The translations under genes and the position numbers were made by a program. The notes below the pieces were generated by a model. That model searched no databases, was not told the DNA's origin, and saw nothing but the letters and a program-made list of their open reading frames with translations. Below, one piece after another: positions 1 to 5,148 of a stretch of DNA of 8,347 bases (within the stretch, counting starts at the first letter, position 1; each line of letters begins with the position of its first letter). Origin of the DNA: Candidatus Bathyarchaeota archaeon B23 (GTDB lineage: Archaea; Thermoproteota; Bathyarchaeia; TCS64; B23); NCBI GenBank assembly GCA_001593875.1, contig LUCA01000022.1:1-8347 (forward strand), read 5' to 3'.

Positions 1-338
1 ACGCCTTCGTCAAGGCCATAGAGGCGAAGCTGGCGGCTGAGCAGCTCTCCATAGCGGCTGAGTATAACCGGACGAGGATGCTGGTCTTGGCGAATGCGTC
101 GGCGGCGTCTCAGATCATCGAGGCGCAGGGCTTCGCCACCTCCAGGCTCATCGTGGCCAACGCCACCCGGAGGGCGATCGAGATCATAGCCGCCGAGGAG
201 GGGATGGATGTGGTGGAGTTGACTAGCCTCTACCTCTACCTGGAGACGCTGAGGGAGATCGCCGAGAGGGGGGGCTCCATTATCATAATCTCCGGCGAGG
301 AGAACCTCCTGCTGCCGATTCAACCCCCACCCCGATGA
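1..338 (+). CDS. SPFH/Band 7 (prohibitin-like) protein, C-terminal end, partial
   Basis: The frame is open from base 3 to the TGA at 336-338 and its 5' part lies outside the window, so an internal ATG at 78 should not be read as the start. The visible 111 residues begin with a highly charged, alanine-rich helix (EAKLAAEQLSIAAEYNRTR), continue as a long alanine-rich helical stretch, and end with a short hydrophobic strand (SIIIIS) and a proline-rich tail. A long Ala/Glu/Arg helix followed by an LETLREIAERGG-type segment is typical of the C-terminal part of SPFH proteins (stomatin, prohibitin, flotillin). These form oligomeric scaffolds at the membrane. The SPFH domain itself is not visible, so the family call rests on the tail alone. 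The next gene, a small membrane protein, starts 10 nt downstream, which fits a membrane-associated operon partner. Confidence 0.6.
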   Translation, partial: AFVKAIEAKLAAEQLSIAAEYNRTRMLVLANASAASQIIEAQGFATSRLIVANATRRAIEIIAAEEGMDVVELTSLYLYLETLREIAERGGSIIIISGEENLLLPIQPPPR

Positions 339-348
339 GAGTGATGGG

Positions 349-666
349 ATGAAGACGGTGAGACGCCCCCTCCTCCTGGGTCTCTACCCAGAGGAGCTGA
401 CCCTCCTCGTCGCCTGCCTCTTCCTGGACTTCGTGGAGTATCTCCTCCCCCCGCTGTTGGCACCCCACGTGGGGGATGTCCTCGACTTCATCGGCCTCGT
501 CTTCGCCGTTCTCGCCTTCTCCTGGCTGGGCTTCATCACCCTCCTGGAGCTGATACCCGGCTTCGACGTCATACCCTTCTTCACCATCACCTGGTTCGCC
601 TGGTATATGATGCGGGAGAGACGACTGGAGACCGAGTTGGAGGAGGAGTTGGAGAGGTGGAGGTGA
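349..666 (+). CDS. Small hydrophobic membrane protein with charged C-terminal helix (function unknown)
   Basis: This 105-residue protein is not one I recognise as a named family. After a short basic start (MKTVRRP) it has two strongly hydrophobic stretches, roughly residues 16-36 and 44-70, and a third aromatic-rich one (VIPFFTITWFAWYMM) near 74-88. It therefore probably crosses the membrane two or three times. The last 17 residues (RERRLETELEEELERW) form a highly charged, probably coiled-coil helix. The start ATG at 349 lies 10 nt after the stop of the SPFH-like gene, and its TGA abuts the ATG of the TatD gene with no gap, so translation is probably coupled. SPFH proteins are often encoded beside a small membrane partner such as NfeD. 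This is not NfeD by sequence, but could play an analogous role; that is inference. Confidence 0.75.
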   Translation: MKTVRRPLLLGLYPEELTLLVACLFLDFVEYLLPPLLAPHVGDVLDFIGLVFAVLAFSWLGFITLLELIPGFDVIPFFTITWFAWYMMRERRLETELEEELERWR

Positions 667-1422
667 ATGCCCAGGAGGCTGATAGACACCCACGCCCATC
701 TAGACGACTTTGAGGAGATGGGCGGCGTCATCCAAAGGGCCCGGGAGGCCGGCGTCGACGCCATCATCGCCGTCGGAGCCAATATGAGGGCCTGCCGCCT
801 CACCCTGAAATGGGCTGAGGCCTATCCAGGCTACGTCTACCCCGCCCTCGGGGTCCACCCCACCGAGTGGTTTGAGGAGGATGTGGAGGAGACCCTCCGC
901 TTCGTGGAGGAGCATCTAAACCGCTGCGTCGCCGTCGGCGAGATCGGCTTGGACTACTGGAGCCGGGAGGCGAGGAAGAACAAGGCGGTGAGGCGTCGAC
1001 AGAGGGAGATCTACGTGAGGCAGCTGGAGATGGCCGTGGAGTGCGACAAGCCGGCCTCCATTCACAGCCGGGGGAGCTGGAGGGACGCCCTCGACCTAGC
1101 GTTGGAGCATGGCCCGGATAGGGCCGTCTTCCACTGGTACTCGGGCCCCCTCGACGTCCTGAAGGAGCTCCTGGATGCGGGTTTCTACATCTCGGCCACC
1201 CCGGCCATTGAGCATAGTAGGCATCATAGGGCGGCCCTCCTGGAGGCGCCTCTGGAGAGGATCCTGTTGGAGACGGACTCCCCCGTGGAGTCTCGTGGCC
1301 GGCCCTCGGAGCCGGCTTCTCTCCCCCTGGTGGCGAGGGCTTTGGCCGAGTTGAAGGAGGTCCCCGTTGAGGAGGTCGTCGCCTCGACGACGAGGAGCGC
1401 TGAGCTTCTCTTTAGGCTTTAG
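667..1422 (+). CDS. TatD-family metal-dependent hydrolase
   Basis: The 251-residue protein has the usual TatD length and metal-site signatures in order: HAH at residues 9-11, GEIGLDY with the bridging Glu at 92, H133 in the IHSRG motif, H156 in FHWYSG, and D204 in LLETDSP. TatD proteins are TIM-barrel amidohydrolase-superfamily enzymes, usually cytosolic and binding two divalent metals; characterised members are DNases or broad phosphoesterases. The physiological substrate here cannot be deduced. The start is secure: ATG at 667 directly follows the upstream TGA (664-666), and a GAGGTGG Shine-Dalgarno-like stretch (653-659, inside the upstream gene) sits seven bases before it. The gene is third in the operon, and its TAG stop lies 10 nt before the DUF1614 gene. 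Confidence 0.93.
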   Translation: MPRRLIDTHAHLDDFEEMGGVIQRAREAGVDAIIAVGANMRACRLTLKWAEAYPGYVYPALGVHPTEWFEEDVEETLRFVEEHLNRCVAVGEIGLDYWSREARKNKAVRRRQREIYVRQLEMAVECDKPASIHSRGSWRDALDLALEHGPDRAVFHWYSGPLDVLKELLDAGFYISATPAIEHSRHHRAALLEAPLERILLETDSPVESRGRPSEPASLPLVARALAELKEVPVEEVVASTTRSAELLFRL

Positions 1423-1432
1423 AAAGCGTTAA

Positions 1433-2206
1433 GTGGGGGGATGTCCTCCTCCAGAGGGGTTGTCCTCGGCTTATAGGCGCCTCGTCTTCCGGCCGATATC
1501 GATGCTCTACTTCACCATACTCCTTCTCTGGCTGTTGATGTTGATGCCCCTCGTCTCCCTCTTCCTCAGGGAGATCTTCATCCGCTTCCTGGGGCTGCCG
1601 CCGGAGCTCTTCCTCGTCGTCCTCCTCCTCAGCCTCCTGGGGAGCTTCGTCAACATCCCCATCGCCGAGTTGGAGTCTCCCCAGCCCGTCTACACCTATA
1701 AGGAGGTCTCCTTCTTCGGCGTCACCTGGTATATCCCCCAAGTCGAGATGGGTTGGCGAAAGACGGTCATCGCCCTCAACGTCGGCGGGGCCCTCGTCCC
1801 CCTCCTCATCTCCCTCTACCTCCTCCTCCACGCCATCCCTGCCGGCGAACCCCACCCCGTCTTGGCCTACGTCAAGGTCCTCATCGTCCTCCTCACCGTA
1901 TCCTTCGTCGTCCACAGGGCCTCCAGGGTCGTCAGGGGCCTGGGGATAGCGACGCCGGCCTTCATACCGCCTACGATAACGGCCCTCACAACGCTCCTCG
2001 TCTACCAGCTCGGCGTCCCCTCGAACCCCATGAGGATCGCCTACATAGGCGGAACCCTGGGAACCCTCATAGGGGCAGACCTCCTCAACCTCCATCGAAT
2101 ACCCCGCCTGGGGGCGCCCCTCGTCAGCATCGGCGGCGCAGGAACCTTCGACGGCATCTACACCACCGGCCTCATCTCCATCATCCTCATCCTCCTGCTG
2201 CTGTGA
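1433..2206 (+). CDS. DUF1614 family polytopic membrane protein
   Basis: The product (up to 257 residues) is very hydrophobic, with about six or seven membrane segments. It carries stretches I associate with DUF1614: a soluble loop IPIAELESPQPVYTYKEV followed by FFGVTWYIPQ, then IALNVGGALVPLLISLYLL, YIGGTLGTLIGADLLNL and a terminal SIGGAGTFDGIYTTGLI. The family is common in archaea and some bacteria and has no assigned function; the conserved Glu, Asp and Gly residues within membrane segments suggest a channel, transporter or enzyme, which is inference. The start is uncertain: GTG at 1433 gives the longest form with no clear ribosome site, TTG at 1460 follows AGAGGGG closely and may fit better, and ATG at 1502 would cut the basic N-terminus. 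It is the last gene of the + strand operon, 10 nt after the TatD gene. Confidence 0.87.
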   Translation: MGGCPPPEGLSSAYRRLVFRPISMLYFTILLLWLLMLMPLVSLFLREIFIRFLGLPPELFLVVLLLSLLGSFVNIPIAELESPQPVYTYKEVSFFGVTWYIPQVEMGWRKTVIALNVGGALVPLLISLYLLLHAIPAGEPHPVLAYVKVLIVLLTVSFVVHRASRVVRGLGIATPAFIPPTITALTTLLVYQLGVPSNPMRIAYIGGTLGTLIGADLLNLHRIPRLGAPLVSIGGAGTFDGIYTTGLISIILILLLL

Positions 2207-2208
2207 CG

Positions 2209-2220
2209 ATAAAAGATTTA
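2209..2220 (+). promoter_or_regulatory. TATA-like box upstream of the tRNA-Ser 5' remnant
   Basis: ATAAAAGATTTA sits immediately after the DUF1614 stop codon. Its centre is about 31 nt before base 2246, where sequence identical to the 5' end of tRNA-Ser begins. Archaeal TATA boxes lie about 26 nt before the transcription start, and tRNA transcripts commonly begin a few bases before the mature end, so this is well placed as an original tRNA promoter. It is called from base composition and spacing only. Confidence 0.45.
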
Positions 2221-2245
2221 GAGAGCGGAACACATCCTAAAGGGG

Positions 2246-2288
2246 GCCGGGGTAGCCAATTCTCGGGTTCGATGGAGATATCCCCCGC
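2246..2288 (+). pseudogene. tRNA-Ser 5' fragment / tRNA-like remnant (candidate att site)
   Basis: Bases 2246-2259 (GCCGGGGTAGCCAA) are identical to the first 14 bases of the intact tRNA-Ser at 5149-5162. The rest of the tRNA is not present after that. However, GGTTCGA, the standard T-arm/B-box core, appears at 2266-2272, and CCCCCGC at 2282-2288 could pair with GCCGGGG with one C-C mismatch, giving a tRNA-like closing stem. There is no anticodon arm. It could be an attachment-site half left by integration into the tRNA, or a tRNA copy with an internal deletion. A TATA-like box lies just upstream and a T-tract just downstream, so it might still be transcribed. Confidence 0.5.
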
Positions 2289-2298
2289 AAAATCCCCT

Positions 2299-2313
2299 CC
2301 TTTTTCTGATTTT
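2299..2313 (+). terminator. T-tract terminator after the operon and tRNA remnant
   Basis: CCTTTTTCTGATTTT contains two closely spaced T-runs on the + strand. U-rich tracts without a required hairpin are the usual intrinsic terminators of archaeal RNA polymerase. This one would end transcription from the DUF1614 operon and from the TATA-like box at 2209. Confidence 0.5.
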
Positions 2314-2352
2314 AGACGATGAGAAGAAAGGCGAGCAAAGATGATGAGCATA

Positions 2353-2466
2353 ACTGGAAGTATGGTAGTGTAATGCTCCCAATTCCAGTCCCAATTAAGT
2401 TACGCCCCTCGCGTATTCAAAGAGAGGTGCCCAGGGTATGGTGTATGAGCTGTGAACTGGGCGTAA
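2353..2466. repeat. Intergenic inverted repeats, mutually exclusive stems
   Basis: No gene is evident in 2289-2520. It holds ACTGGAA (2353-2359) with TTCCAGT (2383-2389), a 7-bp inverted repeat around a 23-nt loop. It also holds TTACGCCC (2400-2407) with GGGCGTAA (2459-2466), an 8-bp perfect inverted repeat. Inside the latter, GCCCAG (2429-2434) can instead pair with CTGGGC (2457-2462), which uses the same GGGC bases, so the two stems exclude each other. On the reverse strand this would be the 3' untranslated region of the aldolase gene. It could be structured RNA, a protein-binding site or chance. Confidence 0.4.
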
Positions 2467-2504
2467 TCGGGGGTCGAGTTTAATAGCAAGGGCTTCCTTA
2501 TAGA

Positions 2505-2516
2505 TTCAGAAAAAGG
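2505..2516 (-). terminator. T-tract terminator of the aldolase gene
   Basis: On the reverse strand the aldolase stop codon (2521-2523) is followed within seven bases by CCTTTTTCTGAA. This is a short U-rich tract, of the same form as the tract at 2299-2313 on the other strand, and is the likely transcription end. Confidence 0.4.
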
Positions 2517-2520
2517 AGTG

Positions 2521-3531
2521 TTATAGGATTCCTATCTTCCTCAATACCTCCTCCAGCTCCCTCTTCTCCTCCTCTGTTAACTCCTCCATAGGTAACCTAC
2601 ACGGCCCTCCATACAGATCTGGGATGAGATCCATCGCCGCCTTACCCACTGCCTGATAGATGTAAGCGCCTCCAAATCCATATGGGAGGATCGATGTCTT
2701 CCTTCTCCTCGCTATGCATCGAGCCATGAACTCGACTAGAGGTGCAACCCTCTCAACGAGTATATTATATGCCTTCTCAAAATCCCTGTCCTTCTCCACG
2801 GCCTCGTAGACGGAGTAGCTGATCTGGGGTGCATAATTCGCCAGGGCTGTGATGAACCCCTTATACCTGAAGCCGAAGGCGGCGGCCGCAACATAGTTGA
2901 TCTCGCCGGTCCCTATGCAGAGGGCCATCTTCTCCTCATCGATTAACTTAGCCTTCATAAACCACTCGACGGCTAGGGGTGAGTTATCCTTGATGGCGAC
3001 GATGTTCTCCATCTCGGCGAGCCTAGCCGTCAGCTGTGGATCGATCATCGCCGCCGAGACCGCTGGGTTATTGTAGATTATAACAGCGATTTTAACGGCC
3101 TCGGCGATGCTCTTATAGTGTTGATACATCCCCTCAGCGAATGGGGTATGGTAGTAGGGTGTTACCACCATCACGCAGTCGGCTCCCACCTCCTCAGCGT
3201 ATTTCGCCATCTTGATGGTCTCCCTAGTTCCCGCCTGGGAGACGCCTGCGATCACCGGCACCCTACCGTCAACCGTCTCTACAACCGTCTTAATGACCGT
3301 CTTCTGCTCCTCAATCGAGTTTGCGTAGAACTCCGTTGTGCTCCCATTAGTCATTATGATGAGATCCCTATTTCCCTCTAAAGTGAAGTCGACGAGAAAC
3401 TCCGTGTTACTCCTGAGGGCCTCTACGTTTATTGCACCTCGATCCTCCGTATAAGGGCAGAACTGGACGGGTAGGATTCCTCTACAGCGCTTCCTGAACT
3501 CCTGAGGCTCCAGAGGCATAACACTCCCCAT
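2521..3531 (-). CDS. Dihydrodipicolinate synthase / N-acetylneuraminate lyase family aldolase
   Basis: The 336-residue protein is a class I aldolase-type TIM barrel of the DHDPS/NAL family. Family landmarks are NGSTTEF near residues 62-68 (substrate carboxylate loop), VIAGVS near 93-98, VVTPYYHTP near 122-130, YNNP with the catalytic Tyr at 153, and IVAIKDNSP with the Schiff-base Lys at 181. Members condense or cleave pyruvate with an aldehyde: DapA in lysine synthesis, sialate lyase, KDG/KDPG aldolase, and sugar-acid dehydratases. The protein is longer than typical DapA (about 290-300 residues), with a Glu-rich C-terminal tail, so a sugar-acid role is at least as likely as lysine synthesis; the substrate is unassigned. 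Start: the TATA-like box puts transcription near base 3531, so the first ATG would be leaderless, whereas ATG at 3519 has GGGGAG four bases upstream. The gene stands alone, with lower GC than the flanking blocks, which fits transfer. Confidence 0.88.
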   Translation of the reverse strand: MGSVMPLEPQEFRKRCRGILPVQFCPYTEDRGAINVEALRSNTEFLVDFTLEGNRDLIIMTNGSTTEFYANSIEEQKTVIKTVVETVDGRVPVIAGVSQAGTRETIKMAKYAEEVGADCVMVVTPYYHTPFAEGMYQHYKSIAEAVKIAVIIYNNPAVSAAMIDPQLTARLAEMENIVAIKDNSPLAVEWFMKAKLIDEEKMALCIGTGEINYVAAAAFGFRYKGFITALANYAPQISYSVYEAVEKDRDFEKAYNILVERVAPLVEFMARCIARRRKTSILPYGFGGAYIYQAVGKAAMDLIPDLYGGPCRLPMEELTEEEKRELEEVLRKIGIL

Positions 3532-3551
3532 ACATCCATATACATTGGAAA

Positions 3552-3562
3552 TAATATTAAAG
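3552..3562 (-). promoter_or_regulatory. TATA-like box of the aldolase gene
   Basis: On the reverse strand TTTAATATTAT is centred about 26 nt upstream of the ATG at 3531. That is the canonical distance from an archaeal TATA box to the transcription start, so the transcript would be leaderless from the first ATG, or have a 12-nt leader carrying GGGGAG for the second ATG at 3519. Confidence 0.5.
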
Positions 3563-3830
3563 CCTCTATCTTATTCGCTTTAGAGAATCATCCAAGGCGG
3601 GGTTGGAGCGTTGATAGGGACAGCCCTATTTAAATTAAAAATTTATTTTATAATTCAATATCACTAACTTCTCTATACCATGGTTTCGATGTACCTATTT
3701 TTGATCTTTTTATCCATTTTTAGGGTTTCTTCAATTATTTTAATAGATTATCAACCCTACTAACTACAGTATTATATTATTCATCATCTAACTTTTTCAT
3801 AGAATTTTTTCACAAATATTTTTACTTTAT
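3563..3830. other. AT-rich stretch without an intact gene; short decayed reading frames
   Basis: This stretch is strikingly AT-rich beside the GC-rich flanks, for example 3628-3660, made almost wholly of A and T. No full-length gene is present. Two short reverse-strand frames have protein-like composition: 3673-3747, open for 24 codons and including IKIIEETLKMDKKIKN, and 3648-3719 in another frame, ending WYREVSDIEL. Adjacent coding-like fragments in different frames suggest a decayed small gene of low GC. I see no RNA gene or clear replication-origin repeats. Confidence 0.35.
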
Positions 3831-4047
3831 TTAAATTATTTGTTCAATCATACCAATATCCCTCTTAATTTCTTCAAGCCTATCATAGAAATCGCGTTCT
3901 CTGAGATGCTCCAAGACGTATATAAGCTTGTCCACCATTCTCCTCTTTTGTCTTTGATTTTTGACCATCTCTATTGCTAGAAGGAGGACATCTTCTCGAA
4001 GAGGTGTCTCCCATCCATCACCTAATCACACCTAATGGAGAGGACAT
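3831..4047 (-). pseudogene. Small helical protein gene, apparently broken by a 10-bp near-duplication (unknown function)
   Basis: Reading the reverse strand from ATG at 4047, the frame gives MSSPLGVIR and stops at 4018-4020. The frame one base over is open from 4025 to the TAA at 3831-3833 and looks strongly protein-like: GDGWETPLREDVLLLAIEM, then MVDKLIYVLEHLRERDFYDRLEEI and GMIEQII. The switch falls on two CCTAA copies 10 bp apart (4021-4025 and 4031-4035). Removing 10 bp joins the two into one 68-residue frame, MSSPLGDGWETPLRE and onward. The product would be soluble, amphipathic and probably coiled-coil. Alternatively, a functional 45-residue form could start at ATG 3968 (MVKNQRQKRR). The family is not recognised; small helical proteins of this sort are common on archaeal mobile elements. 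Confidence 0.5.
4018..4035. repeat. Near-tandem repeat causing the frame break
   Basis: TCACCTAA (4018-4025) is followed directly by TCACACCTAA (4026-4035) on the + strand. The CCTAA cores are 10 bp apart, which is not a multiple of three. The repeat lies exactly where the two halves of the reverse-strand small ORF change frame, so it is the likely lesion. Confidence 0.5.
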
Positions 4048-4074
4048 ACTCAAAACGAGAGCTTCAGGCTCCCA

Positions 4075-4215
4075 GTGATTAGGAAGATAAAAAGGGAAAC
4101 CGCTAAATCCGATGTGAGGGTGGAGATAATGTTGGCTCATATAGTTGAGTTCAATGAGCCCTTAGCTCAGGCACTCGGGCTGACCCAAATTCAACCAAAT
4201 CCTAAACTCGCCGAG
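4075..4215 (+). pseudogene. Remnant reading frame upstream of the integrase (unknown)
   Basis: From GTG at 4075 this frame reads VIRKIKRETAKSDVRVEIM, then LAHIVEFNEPLAQALGL and ends in a natural-looking LAEYA near 4215. The frame stays open to the TGA at 4321-4323, but composition after about 4215 (many Arg, Pro, Gly and Trp) looks out of frame. An ATG at 4035 in another frame gives MERTYSKRELQAPSD then a stop, which may be the original N-terminus displaced by a frameshift. The product is not recognised. It lies just before the integrase remnant on the same strand and was probably part of the same element. Real coding status is uncertain. Confidence 0.3.
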
Positions 4216-4271
4216 TATGCGCCCCCACGGAAGGGGCGAAAAACTCGGCCAGCCCAGAGGGGCTGGGGTCC

Positions 4272-4361
4272 ATGGAGATGCAACGACATGCGAGAAGATG
4301 GACTGCGGGGGCCACGAAGCTGACGGCCGAGGTGAAGGGCAAGCTCCTTGAGTATGCTTAG
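4272..4361 (+). pseudogene. Tyrosine recombinase, detached N-terminal piece ending at an in-frame TAG
   Basis: From ATG at 4272 the frame reads LTAEVKGKLLEYA, hits TAG at 4359-4361, and continues in the same frame as W-MKKQGYADETIRCYT, the start of the integrase ORF below. The joined sequence LLEYA(stop)WMKKQGYADETI is one continuous helix of the SAM-like core-binding domain found at the N-terminus of archaeal tyrosine recombinases. A Trp or other residue would be expected where the TAG stands. The frame is open upstream to a stop at 4203-4205, so the original start could lie a little before 4272. Other genes in the window end in TAG, so reading it as an amino acid is unlikely. Confidence 0.6.
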
Positions 4362-4364
4362 TGG

Positions 4365-5108
4365 ATGAAGAAGCAGGGATATGCCGATGAAACCATCAGA
4401 TGCTATACCTTGGCTTTGAAGATCCTAGCAGAGAGAGGGGCGGACATCAACTCACCCGAGTCGGTAAAGGAGGTGATTGCGAGGCAGAGGTGGTCGGGGA
4501 ACAGGAAGAAGAACGTCGTAAGCGCATACACGCTCTTCCCTGGAGCTGGGAGGAAGCTTGCAACCTTCCTTCAGCTACTCAAGGAGACGGCGATGAGGGC
4601 TGGGGAGGCTGTGAGGCTGGAATGGACGGATATCGACTTTGAAAGGCGTATAATAACGTTGAACAGGCCTGAGAAGCGTGGCAACCCACGCATGTGGAGG
4701 GTCAGCCCCAAGCTGATAGCGATGCTGAAAAGCCTCCCAAAACAGGACTCATGGGTCTTCGGAAAGGCATCCTATCACACCCTCAAACAGGCGATGAGGC
4801 GCACTAGGAATCGGCTGGCGAGCAAGCTTCAGAACCCCAGGCTCGAGAAGATAACATTCCACACCTTCAGGCATTGGAAAGCGACGATGCTCTACCACCA
4901 GACAAAGGATCCATACTACGTCAAGCAGTTCCTAGGCCACAAAACCCTGAAGAGCACGGAGATCTACATAAACATCGAGAAGACGATCTTCGGAGAGTAC
5001 AGCGACGAGTTCGTAGTGAAGTTTGCGAGCAAGCCCGAGGAGGTGAAGGCTCTCCTAGAAGCTGGCTTCGACTACGTATGTGAGAAGGATGGGCTGATGT
5101 TTTTTTAG
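4365..5108 (+). CDS. Tyrosine recombinase/integrase, catalytic part intact, N-terminus and linker degraded
   Basis: This 247-residue frame starts at an internal ATG just after the in-frame TAG. Residues 1-58 are the rest of the SAM-like DNA-binding domain (GYADETIRCYTLALK, then PESVKEVIARQ). Residues 62-247 are the phage-integrase catalytic domain with every key residue: Arg I at 78 (AMRAGEAVRLEW), the hairpin Lys at 104, H166-T-F-R169, His 192 in FLGHKT, and the nucleophile Tyr 201 in STEIYINI. Between VVSAYTLF and GRKLATFLQLLKE the linker and first catalytic helix expected in such integrases (roughly 40-50 residues) appear to be missing, an in-frame internal deletion. With the TAG this makes it probably inactive. 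Its 3' end lies 41 bp from tRNA-Ser, the usual position of an integrase next to its attachment site. No clear promoter was seen for the truncated frame. Confidence 0.8.
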   Translation: MKKQGYADETIRCYTLALKILAERGADINSPESVKEVIARQRWSGNRKKNVVSAYTLFPGAGRKLATFLQLLKETAMRAGEAVRLEWTDIDFERRIITLNRPEKRGNPRMWRVSPKLIAMLKSLPKQDSWVFGKASYHTLKQAMRRTRNRLASKLQNPRLEKITFHTFRHWKATMLYHQTKDPYYVKQFLGHKTLKSTEIYINIEKTIFGEYSDEFVVKFASKPEEVKALLEAGFDYVCEKDGLMFF

Positions 5109-5129
5109 GAAGCGTAGATGATAGATGTA

Positions 5130-5143
5130 CCGGGGTCTTCCAA
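5130..5143 (+). repeat. Imperfect second copy of the tRNA 5' end motif
   Basis: CCGGGGTCTTCCAA at 5130-5143 resembles CCGGGGTAGCCAA at 5150-5162 apart from a small change in the middle. It lies between the integrase stop and the tRNA. It may be a degenerate attachment-site copy or recombinase arm-type site, or simply chance in a G/C-rich motif. Confidence 0.3.
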
Positions 5144-5148
5144 AACGT

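Noticed and set aside
1412..2322. Long ORFs overlapping the DUF1614 gene on the reverse strand and in another + frame
   Set aside because: Their products are low-complexity Asp/Glu/Gly-rich or Arg/Pro/His-rich sequences, typical shadows of a GC-rich hydrophobic gene.
2341..2347. C-box-like ATGATGA, considered as a C/D box sRNA
   Set aside because: No CTGA D box follows at a suitable distance and there is no C'/D' pair.
3620..3850. AT-rich stretch as a replication origin
   Set aside because: No origin-recognition-box-like repeats and no neighbouring cdc6/orc1 or replication gene; AT-richness alone is not enough.
4359..4361. TAG read as pyrrolysine
   Set aside because: TAG ends TatD, the integrase and the comB-like gene in this window, and the integrase has other damage, so a nonsense change is simpler.
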